From: an uncultured Verrucomicrobiota bacterium
Lineage (GTDB): Bacteria > Verrucomicrobiota > Verrucomicrobiia > Opitutales > Opitutaceae
DNA length: 64,000 nucleotides
Direction of reading: 5' to 3'
Assembly: GCA_903876795.1 (NCBI GenBank)
Contig: CAIRBK010000051.1
Location: forward strand, 1 to 64,000
Shown: positions 25,685 to 34,894 of the stretch, one piece after another
Numbering within the stretch: position 1 is the stretch's first letter
Layout of the letters: every line of letters begins with the position of its first letter
Program-made: the position numbers and the translations under genes
Notes under the pieces: model-generated
Told to the model about the DNA's origin: nothing
Seen by the model: only the letters and a program-made list of their open reading frames with translations
Databases searched by the model: none

Positions 25685-27580
25685 ATGCACATCATGAATT
25701 ATAACAAAAATAAATCTTCAATTCCCGCCCAGCGGCTGCTCACGCTCCTGCTTTCCGTCGGTCTGTTTGCTCCCTCCATTTCCCGGGCCCAATGGAACGG
25801 TATCGGCATCTCCGGTGGCACCGGGAGCAACATCATCGATGATGCAGCAAACTGGAATCCTTTGATCAACGGTGCCTTCAGCACGGCGGGGGCGCAGACG
25901 CTTATCTTCGGCACGGATGGTGGCTCGCTTGGAACGAGCGGCGCCCCGCTCACCTTCACGCTTAGCGCAGCTCCCTCTACGCAGACTTTCACGATCAATG
26001 GGGTGGCCGGCGGCAGTGCTGAAACCGTCTTCCTTGGCGGCATCACGACCGCAGCAGGCTCGCAGCAGAATCTGACCTTCGGCTCCGACGTGACGGTCAA
26101 CCTTGGCAGTGCTGTGCGCGTCTTAGATTTGGGCAACAGCGCCTCCTTGGTTACGATCAATGGCCCTGTGACAGGGACCGGTGGTGGCTTCATCTTGGGA
26201 GGAGCTGCAACCGGCAGACTTTCGCTTACCAATGCCGCAAACTCCTTTACCGGTGCTATAACCGTGAATTCTGGAGGCGAATTGCTTTTCAACTCCATCG
26301 GGGACTACGGTGCGAACTCGTCGTTGGGAACCGGTGGCACCAACGCTGTGGTGGCGCTTATCCGTAACAGCACGGCTACCTTCACAGGGGCAGGCTCAGC
26401 TCAATCGAGCAACCGTAACTTCACCCTCAGTGCGGGAACGCTGACAACGGAATCCAACTCGACGATCACCAATACAAATTCGACGGCCAATCGTGGTCTC
26501 ACGCTCACCGGCAACATCACGGCCACGCCTTCAACCGTCGTAGGCGCACTCCCTTCTTTTCTACGCCTCAGCGGAGGAGCCACCGCTCAGACCAATACCT
26601 TCTCCGGGGTCTTCTCCGACGGAGACAATGCCAACGGTAACATCTATGGTCTAAAGAAGGAGGGCGCCAATGCCACGTGGATCGTTTCCAATGTGGCCAA
26701 TACCTACAGCGGCGCGACCATCGTGACCGCAGGTGTCCTCCAAATCACCAAGCTTTCCAATGGCGGGATCGCGAGCAGCATCGGTGATTCGAGCAACGCC
26801 GCGACCAATCTTCAGCTCGGTGGAGGCACCTTGCGCTATGCAGGATCTGGCGACTCCACGAACCGTCTTTTTGACCTGACCGCATCTTCCACCCTGCAAT
26901 CCTCCGGAACCGGTGCGGTTAACTTCACCAATTCGGGCTCCTACACGGCAAGCGGGACCGCCTCCGCGCGGACGCTTACCCTCGGCGGAACCAACACCGG
27001 TAACAACACACTCGGTGGCGTGATCGTGGACAGTGGCACCGGTGCAAACATCACCAGCGTGACCAAAGTCGATGCCGGCAAGTGGATACTGACCGGCATC
27101 AGCACCTACACGGGTGCCACCACGGTATCCGGCGGCACCTTGGTGGTAGATGGCACACTGGGTGCGACCAACATTTCCGTGGGCAGCGGGGCCAGCTTTG
27201 GCGGCGACGGCAGCGTCGGCGGGGCGATCTCGTTCAGCGGTACATCCAACCTGCTGTTTAGCACCACGGCCACGCTGGATGTTGCCGGCACGGTTTCATT
27301 CACCGGCAGCTTTGGCATCGCCAACCTCTCCGGGCTCACCAATGCAGTTTCGGACGGCACATATACACTACTTGGAGGTTCCGGCAGCGTCAGCGCCTCT
27401 TTGCTTAATAATATCGGTGTCGGGAATGCCTTTGATCTGGGTTTGGGCAAGAGAGCCTACTTTGATCTCGGTGGTGACAACCTCAACGTGGTGGTCTCGG
27501 CCATCCCCGAGCCCTCCAGCTTTGCGGCCTTGGCGGGTTTAAGCGTATTGGCGTTGGTCGCAGCCCGTCGGCGACGCTAA
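25685..27580 (+). CDS. PEP-CTERM protein of autotransporter-associated beta-strand repeats
   Basis: The 631-residue product has a signal peptide (about residues 17-36, ending SRA-QW). A long Gly/Ser/Thr/Asn-rich body contains repeated units of the type NSFTGAITVNSGGELLF, NTYSGATIVTAGVLQI and STYTGATTVSGGTLVV, which is the autotransporter-associated beta-strand repeat. It ends in a PEP-CTERM tripartite signal: IPEPSS, a hydrophobic segment (FAALAGLSVLALVAA) and RRRR. PEP-CTERM tails are recognised by exosortase, so the protein should be processed at the membrane and displayed or released. No autotransporter beta-barrel is present. It is probably monocistronic, with a hairpin 60 bases downstream. 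Role unknown; surface or matrix protein is likely. Confidence 0.8.
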   Translation: MHIMNYNKNKSSIPAQRLLTLLLSVGLFAPSISRAQWNGIGISGGTGSNIIDDAANWNPLINGAFSTAGAQTLIFGTDGGSLGTSGAPLTFTLSAAPSTQTFTINGVAGGSAETVFLGGITTAAGSQQNLTFGSDVTVNLGSAVRVLDLGNSASLVTINGPVTGTGGGFILGGAATGRLSLTNAANSFTGAITVNSGGELLFNSIGDYGANSSLGTGGTNAVVALIRNSTATFTGAGSAQSSNRNFTLSAGTLTTESNSTITNTNSTANRGLTLTGNITATPSTVVGALPSFLRLSGGATAQTNTFSGVFSDGDNANGNIYGLKKEGANATWIVSNVANTYSGATIVTAGVLQITKLSNGGIASSIGDSSNAATNLQLGGGTLRYAGSGDSTNRLFDLTASSTLQSSGTGAVNFTNSGSYTASGTASARTLTLGGTNTGNNTLGGVIVDSGTGANITSVTKVDAGKWILTGISTYTGATTVSGGTLVVDGTLGATNISVGSGASFGGDGSVGGAISFSGTSNLLFSTTATLDVAGTVSFTGSFGIANLSGLTNAVSDGTYTLLGGSGSVSASLLNNIGVGNAFDLGLGKRAYFDLGGDNLNVVVSAIPEPSSFAALAGLSVLALVAARRRR

Positions 27581-27896
27581 ATGGCATCCTCGTTCACTAT
27601 CCTGAAACGATGGTGAACGAGGTCATCTCTATATTTTCATCAAGCCGGGTTGAGAAACCCGGCTTTGATGCGGTTGGAGTTATCGGTGCACGATGTGGAC
27701 GGACTCTCCCCAATCACGAAAATCACCAATCGATCCAACGGTTGGTTTTCGCTTTCTACGGTAGTGCTCGCCTCGTCGGCACCACCCTTGCCACGTCATC
27801 TGCAAGTACCTGATTTTCACATTCTAAAAAGAATCGGTCACGCTTTCGCACCGCTACGCTAAGGTATCCCAAGACCGATTCCCCCTACCTATTCGG
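27581..27896. other. Intergenic region with hairpin, no gene
   Basis: This 316-base gap contains a strong hairpin at 27642-27665 and, further on, AT-richer sequence just before the next gene, which may hold its promoter. The frames at 27610-27813 and 27650-27862 have no recognisable protein features and are probably not genes. Confidence 0.5.
27642..27665 (+). terminator. Hairpin downstream of the PEP-CTERM gene
   Basis: A perfect 10-bp stem (27642-27651 with 27656-27665) closes a GAGA tetraloop, 62 bases after the PEP-CTERM stop. No long T-run follows, so it is a good hairpin but a weak intrinsic terminator; it may also stabilise the mRNA 3' end. Confidence 0.55.
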
Positions 27897-30800
27897 ATGA
27901 AATCAAGCGCCGCCCCGCGCCTAAAAATCCCCGTCTGGAATCCACTCCTGCTCGTCTTGGCCGCGCTGCTCTCGTTGCTTTTTAATCACGCATCCGCCGC
28001 CACTGGAGCGACCGATATCGACGCCATCTATAATTCGTGGCCCGGCACTAAACTAACCTATTATGTGCGCCTCCCCTCCGGCGCCCCGGGTGCTGTCGCA
28101 CCCTTTGGCAATGACAGCAATGCAGGCACCTCTAACTCAACGGCCTTCGCCACCATTCAGAAGGGTCTCGATATGGCGATGGCTCAGAAAAAGCTGGGTA
28201 ACGCCGTTAAGCTCATCATCGGTCCCGGAACTTACCGGCCCGGCACTGCCAACGATACCTATGCTTTTGCGCTGACTTTCAACACCGACCTGGCCAGCGC
28301 CAATTCAGCCCCGCTCATCATAGAAGGAGCAGGCTGGTCCTCCATCTCGCCCGGCAACACTGGCGATGTCATTATCACCGGTTCCGAGGTCTGGACCGGC
28401 ACGCAGGGGCCTTCATCCATTTCGGGTGCCGGCTGGACCAACAACGGCAATGGCACTTGGTCAAAACCCTGGCCCTATGCCTTCGGCGTGCCCAGCAAGA
28501 GCACGTTTCAAGGCGTGCCCGACAACTACGGCCTGTCCGACGCCTTGCTCCGGGGCGAACTCGTTCATGTCAACGGCCAGACCTACTACTGCATCAACCC
28601 GCCGACTGATTATACCAACACCAACAGCGTCAACAATTCCCTAGGCAATCCCAGGATCGGTCCCAGCTACTTCAGTTTTCCGGCCAATGACTCCACTTCC
28701 ACGAACAACGTGAATGGCGGCCGCCTGACCACCACCAGCGAGGGCCGCTTCTGGATTCGCGATGCGGTGCTCGATTTCAGTCTGAACATCGTCACCATGG
28801 GTAGTATCACCGTGCGCCCGCCCGATGGATTTGATTTCGGCGCGGCTGGAAACAGCGTAGAAGTGACGACCAAGCGCGGGCTGATGCAGATATATCTTCC
28901 TTCCGTGCCGGCCCAGGCCACGAACATCGTGTTGCGCAACCTCACATTTCAACATGCGGGCAGCCGGCCCGCAGTGACCGTGCAAAATCAAAACAACCTG
29001 CTGATCGAGGATTGCCGCTTCATCAACTCCAAGCGATCCGGCATCGTGGTCGCTCCAGGTGGCAAAAACATTACCCTCCGGCGGATTGAGGCCTCCGGCA
29101 ACGGTGTCAATGGCGCCGGAGTCAGCGATGTCACCAACGCCCTGCTCGACCAATGCGCGTTCAACCAAAACGCCCGCCAGGCAGAAATTCTTGGCTATGT
29201 GGATTGGTCCAGCGGCGGCATCAAACTCATGGATACGACAGACGCCACCCTTCTCCAATCGGAAGCTAAGAACAACCGGGGCGACGCCGGTTTCTGGTGG
29301 GATGAAAGCAACAAAAACGGAAAGGTGGTGGAGTGTGTCTCATTAAATAACTCTGGAATAGGTGTTTATATCGAAGCGAACACCTCGGTCGGCAACAACT
29401 ACTCCCGTTCCACCTCCGATGGTGTCGGGACGGAAGGCCTTGCCGATCTGGGCACCACGCCGACCGTCACCGTGCTTCGTAGTGTCATCGCCGACAACGC
29501 CGCAGTCGCGGGCACCGAGAACTTCTATTCCACGAAATCCGGCCAGGGTTTTTGGATCAAGGAGAGCGAGAACGCCGTGATCGACGGCAATCTCATCGTG
29601 AACAACAGCATTCAGATTTCCACCAACGACGCCTCGCGCGGTGAGGTGCGCAACAACGTGATCCGCAACAACGTGATCGCCGCCGGCACGGGTCAGCGGC
29701 TCTATGCCTATGGCAACAAGGGCAGCTCGAGCATCACCATCGCCCTCAAGCAATTGCTGGTCGATTCCAACGGAAACGCTGTGCTCGATTCCGACGGCAA
29801 CAAGCAATACGTGGACAAGACCAGCGCCCCCCAAACCCTCAAAGGTTCCTGGTATGCCCTCTTCGACAGCCTCAGTGACTCGACCAACGACAATCTTTAT
29901 TACTATCCCTCCCAAACCGCCTTTCCCTCGCGTGCGCAGCGTGACGGCACCAACACCTCTCCGGCTCCTGCGCTGACACTTTCGGGGTGGAAAACGGCGG
30001 ACCGTTATGATGCCAACAATGCGTTGTTGACGGATAAAAATGTCGATTCCCGTTCGCTTGTGATTTGGGACACCTCCTATGATCGCAGCCGTCCCTTGGT
30101 TGCCGTTACGCCTTTGGTCGATAGCATATTGGAGACGAATTCCGACACCGCCGTTTTTCAGGTGACCCGCGTGGCGATGCCGGAAACCGGCTACGCTAGC
30201 CCGCTGACCGTAAACTATTCCCTGCGGAGCAATACCGGCGACGCCATCAATGGCACGGATTTCCAACTGCTTTCCGGCACGGTAACGATCCCGGCCAATC
30301 AGCGCTCGGTAAACATTACGGTCACCCCCACGGCCGATGCTCCTTCCGAAGACAACGAGACCATCGCGCTGGTCCTGGGTTCGGGTAGCTATGTGGTCGC
30401 AAAAACCACCGCCACCGTCCTGCTCTTAAACGTTCCGGCCGCCCCTACCGGACTAACTGCCACCGTCGCGTCCGACACGCAGGTCAACCTCGCCTGGACC
30501 GCCGTCCCCACCGCCACCGGCTACACCGTCAAACGCGCCACCACCAGTGGCGGCCCTTACACGACCGTCGCCTCCGGCCTCACCACCACCAACCATCCCG
30601 ACAGCGGCCTGAGTGCAGGCACCACCTATTACTACATCGTCATCGCCGCCAACTCGGGCGCAGAAGGCGCGGCCAGCAGCGAACAATCCGCCACCACCTG
30701 GACCGCCCAGCAAGCTTGGCGTTATCAATACTTCGGCACCATCGCCAACACCGGCACTGCCGCCAACACCGCCGACCCCGATGCCGACGGGCTCACCAAC

Positions 30801-32147
30801 GCCACCGAATATGCCGCCGGCACCGATCCCAAGGTATTCACGCCCCTCGACCCGATTTCGCTCAGCACGTCCACGCTCAGCTACACACAAACCTTCGATA
30901 TCCTGGCCACCTCCGGCACGCCTTTCTGGTTGAACGGCTTCACCCTTCCCGGCTGGTATGGCTGGACCGGCGGAGCCGCTCCCACCACCTACAGCGCCGC
31001 CGACGGCTCCAGCGCCAACGCCAATAGGGTGCTCAGCGTCGGCTCGGCGACGGTGAACCCCACCGACCGCGCCCTCGGTGCCCAAACTGGCGGCAGCCCC
31101 GCCCCGGCGCTTTACCTCGGCCTCGCCCTCAAAAACGCCACCGGCGCGACGCAGACCGCCCTGCGGATCACCTATGACGCCGAGGTCTGGCGCTCCAACG
31201 GCCAAGCTGGCGATGGCTACACCGTGCAATACCAGATTTTCACCGCCGGGGGCGGCTCCATTAACGCCGCCTCGGGCTGGACTACGGTTCCAGCCCTCGC
31301 GTTCACCAATACTCGGAACGGCGGTGCGGTCGCGCTTAATGGTAACTCCTCCGCAAATCGCACCGCCGACATCGCGGCCAACCTCACCGGCCTCACTTGG
31401 GCCAATGGACAGGAACTTTGGATTCGCTGGTCTGACAACACCGCCCTTGCCCAGATCATGGCCTTGGACAACGTCCGCGCCCGGCTCCTGATTCCCGCCA
31501 CGCCCGCGGGCCTCACCGCCACCGCGTCCGCCGCCGGTGCGCTTACCCTCGCTTGGACGGCCGGAGACGCCGCCCAGACCGGCTACCTCCTCGAATACCG
31601 CGTCAACGGTGGCGGTAGTTGGACGACGCTCACCCCCGCGCCCGCGTCCTCAGCCACCAGCTATACGCACACCGGCCTCGCGGCGGGCACCACCTACGAT
31701 TACCGTCTGAGTGCCACCAACACTTACGGCTCCTCCGGCTCCGTGACGGCCAGCGCGACGACGTGGACCGCCCTCCAAGCCTGGCGCGCGAACAACAGTC
31801 TTGCCTTCGACGGCTCCGGCACCGCCGCCAACACCGCCGACCCCGATGGCGACGGCCTCAACAACCTGCTCGAATACGCCCTCAACGGCACGCCGACCAA
31901 CGCCGCCTCCGCCCCGTTCCCCACCGCCTCCCTGCTCCCCTCTCCCAGCTCCACGCTCCAGATCACCTTCCACCGCGCCCGCCCCGCCACCGAACTCACT
32001 TACACCGTCCAGGCTAGCAGCGACCTCGTCACCTGGACCGACCTCGCCACCAACCCCGGCACCGTCGGCCAGGACGTCACCGTCACCGACTCCCCTCCCA
32101 CCGGCACCACCCGCCGTTTCATGCGGCTCAAAATTTCCATTCCATGA
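27897..32147 (+). CDS. Secreted beta-helix protein with Calx-beta, two FN3 and shared C-terminal domain
   Basis: The 1416-residue product has a signal peptide (ends ASA-AT, about residue 35). A right-handed beta-helix runs to about 740, with the entry element ITGSEVWTG and later G-T-W-S-K-P-W-P. It carries GIKLMDT and GFWWDESNKN, the Lys and Trp-x-Asp signature of the other beta-helix proteins here. Then come a Calx-beta domain (about 741-845), an FN3 domain (848-936), a D-x-D-x-D-G repeat (about 955-965), a jelly-roll-like domain (985-1200), a second FN3 (1200-1288) and the 128-residue C-terminal module shared with the GH28-like protein at 1018-5307. It is on the opposite strand from its relatives. 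It probably acts on a polysaccharide at the cell surface; the enzyme class is unproven. Confidence 0.75.
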   Translation: MKSSAAPRLKIPVWNPLLLVLAALLSLLFNHASAATGATDIDAIYNSWPGTKLTYYVRLPSGAPGAVAPFGNDSNAGTSNSTAFATIQKGLDMAMAQKKLGNAVKLIIGPGTYRPGTANDTYAFALTFNTDLASANSAPLIIEGAGWSSISPGNTGDVIITGSEVWTGTQGPSSISGAGWTNNGNGTWSKPWPYAFGVPSKSTFQGVPDNYGLSDALLRGELVHVNGQTYYCINPPTDYTNTNSVNNSLGNPRIGPSYFSFPANDSTSTNNVNGGRLTTTSEGRFWIRDAVLDFSLNIVTMGSITVRPPDGFDFGAAGNSVEVTTKRGLMQIYLPSVPAQATNIVLRNLTFQHAGSRPAVTVQNQNNLLIEDCRFINSKRSGIVVAPGGKNITLRRIEASGNGVNGAGVSDVTNALLDQCAFNQNARQAEILGYVDWSSGGIKLMDTTDATLLQSEAKNNRGDAGFWWDESNKNGKVVECVSLNNSGIGVYIEANTSVGNNYSRSTSDGVGTEGLADLGTTPTVTVLRSVIADNAAVAGTENFYSTKSGQGFWIKESENAVIDGNLIVNNSIQISTNDASRGEVRNNVIRNNVIAAGTGQRLYAYGNKGSSSITIALKQLLVDSNGNAVLDSDGNKQYVDKTSAPQTLKGSWYALFDSLSDSTNDNLYYYPSQTAFPSRAQRDGTNTSPAPALTLSGWKTADRYDANNALLTDKNVDSRSLVIWDTSYDRSRPLVAVTPLVDSILETNSDTAVFQVTRVAMPETGYASPLTVNYSLRSNTGDAINGTDFQLLSGTVTIPANQRSVNITVTPTADAPSEDNETIALVLGSGSYVVAKTTATVLLLNVPAAPTGLTATVASDTQVNLAWTAVPTATGYTVKRATTSGGPYTTVASGLTTTNHPDSGLSAGTTYYYIVIAANSGAEGAASSEQSATTWTAQQAWRYQYFGTIANTGTAANTADPDADGLTNATEYAAGTDPKVFTPLDPISLSTSTLSYTQTFDILATSGTPFWLNGFTLPGWYGWTGGAAPTTYSAADGSSANANRVLSVGSATVNPTDRALGAQTGGSPAPALYLGLALKNATGATQTALRITYDAEVWRSNGQAGDGYTVQYQIFTAGGGSINAASGWTTVPALAFTNTRNGGAVALNGNSSANRTADIAANLTGLTWANGQELWIRWSDNTALAQIMALDNVRARLLIPATPAGLTATASAAGALTLAWTAGDAAQTGYLLEYRVNGGGSWTTLTPAPASSATSYTHTGLAAGTTYDYRLSATNTYGSSGSVTASATTWTALQAWRANNSLAFDGSGTAANTADPDGDGLNNLLEYALNGTPTNAASAPFPTASLLPSPSSTLQITFHRARPATELTYTVQASSDLVTWTDLATNPGTVGQDVTVTDSPPTGTTRRFMRLKISIP

Positions 32148-32240
32148 TGCACACGCTTTCTATCCCTTTTCGACTGACCTGACGCAGGACAACTGGGCCG
32201 ATACGGATGAGAGTTTGGGCAATGGAAAGGAAACCCAGAA

Positions 32241-32513
32241 ATGCCCAACGGAAAGAAGCACACACCGGAGCAGGTCGTCGCAATCTTGCGCCGGGTAGAA
32301 AAAGGGGAGGCGGCGGAGGCCGTCTGCCGCAACGCGAACATCAGCGAGGCGACGCTCTACCGCTGGAAGCAGCAGTATGGCGCGATGGAGTTGGGTCAGG
32401 GGGAGGAGCTTCTCCCCTCCCCCTCACATAAATCACCATATCCACCGAACCACCAATCCACTTTGGCAGAACTTGACGGACACAACTGCAGTTGTGGAGG
32501 AAATACCCGGTAA
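32241..32513 (+). pseudogene. Truncated IS3-family OrfA (transposase DNA-binding subunit)
   Basis: The frame starts MPNGKKHTPEQVVAILRRVE and contains AVCRNANISEATLYRWKQQY, the helix-turn-helix of IS3-family OrfA. Homology stops near YGAMELGQ (about 32400), and the following 35 residues look random. No OrfB with a DDE domain follows before the GH92 gene. This is the stub of an insertion sequence that lost most of its length. It lies between the 3' ends of two convergent carbohydrate genes. Confidence 0.75.
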
Positions 32514-32566
32514 CACGGTTCGGATCAGGCTACAGACCGTATTGCCAAGGCACTTCGCTTCACAAA

Positions 32567-34819
32567 TCAGAGAGCCTTGCCCAAGTCCGATGGCGGCGGG
32601 GTTTGCGTGCCCCAGGCAGTGGGCGTCTCGCTCATGGTGAAGACCAGGATCGTGTCGTTTTTGATCTCAGTGTGGCGGATCCAGGCCCGATCCAAGGGAC
32701 GACCGTTAAGGGTGACGCCGGCGATATAGCAGCCCTCGCCGGATCGGGTGATCTCCAAGCGGCCTTCTTCGGGGCGGTCGATCACAATGCGGTCCAAGCG
32801 CGGACCTGTCAGATAGTAGAGGTCTTGTCCGGCGTTGGGGAAGAAGCCGAGGGTGGCGAAGACGTAGTAGGACGCCATCGCGCCGCTGTCGTCGTCTCCC
32901 GGGTAGCCGCCGGGATAGCCCGGCTCGGTGTAGCGCGTGCGAATGAGCGTGTCCACGTGCTTGGCCGTGAGGTCGGGGCGGCCGGCGTGGATGAACAGCA
33001 TGGGCGCGAGGAACGCGGGTTCGTTGCCGAAATCGATCAAGGGCAAGCCTCGCGAATCTTTCCGATCGGGGGTCAGGCCGAAATCGAGGCGGCGGGCGAA
33101 GAGCTCCGGGCCGCCCATCAACTCGATCAAGCGAGCCGCTTCGTGCGGCACAAAGAAGCTGTAGTTCCACGCGGGAGCCTCGTAGTAAAAGTCCTTCCAG
33201 GAGCCGGGGTTATTTTTGGGGTCGCACTCGACCCAGCCGCCGTCCTGGCGGCGCGGCATGAGGAAGCCTTTGAAGCCGTCGCTCTCCGTGTCGGGGTTGA
33301 AGAGATGCCGCCATTGGCGGGAGCGCTCGAAGTATTTGTCGGCTTCGCCCGAGTGTCCGAGTCCCCGGGCGACTTGGGCGGCGCAGAAATCGTTGTAGGA
33401 GTATTCGAGGGTGTTGGAGACCGACATGATGCCGGCGGGAATCCATCCTTGGGTGCGGTAGGAGGGGACGTCGTGGAGGGGTTCGCCCGGCCCGGCTTCA
33501 TGGGCGCCGGAGGTTCCCCTGCGCTCGTGCTCGGCGTTGAATGTGAGGAGGCTGTAGGCGGCCGGCCAGTCCACGCCGGAAAGGCCTTTGACGAAGGCGT
33601 CGGCGAGGAGGTTGTCGAGGTCGTTACCGCCTTGGTCGGCGATGCCGCCGGGTCCGTTGGTGCCGGCGGTAAAAGAATCACGGACACGTCCATCCACACG
33701 CAGGCGCTCGACGAAGGAGGCGATGGTGCCGCGCACGAGGTGCGGCTGGAGGAGCAGCATGAGGGGATATTTGGTGCGCCAGGTGTCCCAGATGGCGTAG
33801 TGGTCGTCCCACATGGGGACGTCGGGCGCGAAGCGCGCGAATTCGCCGGTGCGGTCGCGGGGCATGATCTGGGCGTGATAGAGCGCGGTGTAGATCTGGG
33901 TGCGCGCGTTCGGTGTGCTGCCGCTGATCTCGACGCGGCCGAGAGTTTCGTTCCAGGCGGCGCGGGCCGAGGCGGCGGTGGCATCAAAATCCCAGCCGGG
34001 GATTTCATCGCGCAGGTGGGCGCGGGCTTTTTCGATGCTGTGGAAAGAAACGCCGATCTTGAGGAGCAGGACCGGGTTTTCGCGGGCATCGATCTGCCAC
34101 CAGCCGCCGACGCGGTCTCCCGGCGCGCTCCAGCGTTCGATTAGCAGGCTCGGGGTGACGGAGGTGTTTTTAAACGTGCCGCAAGCGACCGGAGCCCGGT
34201 CCAGTTCGGCATGGAAATACACGGTGTAGGGCCCCGCGCCCCAACCGCCGTCGTAGCGACTGGAGCCGCTCACGGCACGGCCGTCGGGGGAGAGCGCGAG
34301 GGTGCTTTCGGTGACGCCGAGGTCGGCTACTTTGATGGGTTTGCTGATCTGGCCGGGGATCTGATGGGCGAGATCGAGCAGCAGGTGGGCGTCGGCCCGC
34401 GCGGGATAGGTGAACCGATAGAATGCGGAATGTCTGGCGGGCGTGAGTTCGGCGAGGAGGTCGTAGCGGTCGAGGCGCACCCGATAAAGATGGGCCAGGG
34501 CCCGCTCCTCGCTGTGGGGGGAGTCGTGTCCTTCGGGAGTGACGTCGATGCCGATTTGCGGCGAGAGCAGGAGGTTGCCGTAGCGCCCCCAGCCGGTGCC
34601 GCTGGCGTGGAGTTGGCTGAACCCGCGGATGGGTTGGGCGGGGTGATAGCCGGCGTGGCCGCCGTCGGCCGTGTCCGGGCTCGGGTGGATGGAACCGTGC
34701 GGCACGGTGGGGCCGATGACGGTGCCGCCGCGTCCGAAACGGGCGGTGCCGATGCGGAGGTCCACGTAATCGGCGGGAGAGAGAGAGGAAGAGTAAATGA
34801 TGGGGCGGGAGTGATTCAT
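32567..34819 (-). CDS. GH92 family alpha-mannosidase
   Basis: The 750-residue protein has hallmarks of GH92 calcium-dependent exo-alpha-mannosidases: GHAGYHPAQPIRGFSQLH near the start, WDTWRTKYPL, a Glu in NTLEYSYNDF (E472, candidate acid), and GYPGDDDSGAMASYYVF (D642-D644, candidate base), then LGFFPNAGQDLYYLTGP. Length fits the family. Most characterised GH92 enzymes have a signal peptide; none is visible here, so this one may act in the cytoplasm on imported mannosides. It stands alone on the minus strand, divergent from an AraC gene 75 bases away that probably controls it. Linkage specificity cannot be read from the sequence. Confidence 0.87.
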   Translation of the reverse strand: MNHSRPIIYSSSLSPADYVDLRIGTARFGRGGTVIGPTVPHGSIHPSPDTADGGHAGYHPAQPIRGFSQLHASGTGWGRYGNLLLSPQIGIDVTPEGHDSPHSEERALAHLYRVRLDRYDLLAELTPARHSAFYRFTYPARADAHLLLDLAHQIPGQISKPIKVADLGVTESTLALSPDGRAVSGSSRYDGGWGAGPYTVYFHAELDRAPVACGTFKNTSVTPSLLIERWSAPGDRVGGWWQIDARENPVLLLKIGVSFHSIEKARAHLRDEIPGWDFDATAASARAAWNETLGRVEISGSTPNARTQIYTALYHAQIMPRDRTGEFARFAPDVPMWDDHYAIWDTWRTKYPLMLLLQPHLVRGTIASFVERLRVDGRVRDSFTAGTNGPGGIADQGGNDLDNLLADAFVKGLSGVDWPAAYSLLTFNAEHERRGTSGAHEAGPGEPLHDVPSYRTQGWIPAGIMSVSNTLEYSYNDFCAAQVARGLGHSGEADKYFERSRQWRHLFNPDTESDGFKGFLMPRRQDGGWVECDPKNNPGSWKDFYYEAPAWNYSFFVPHEAARLIELMGGPELFARRLDFGLTPDRKDSRGLPLIDFGNEPAFLAPMLFIHAGRPDLTAKHVDTLIRTRYTEPGYPGGYPGDDDSGAMASYYVFATLGFFPNAGQDLYYLTGPRLDRIVIDRPEEGRLEITRSGEGCYIAGVTLNGRPLDRAWIRHTEIKNDTILVFTMSETPTAWGTQTPPPSDLGKAL

Positions 34820-34894
34820 TGCAGTACGATCCTACCGCAAAGGTCTCGTTAGCCGCCTTGATTTGATCACATAATCTTAGCACGATCTCACTTT

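Noticed and set aside
27610-27862. Two small frames (67 and 70 residues) between the PEP-CTERM and beta-helix genes
   Set aside because: No ribosome site, no recognisable domain, and they run through a hairpin.
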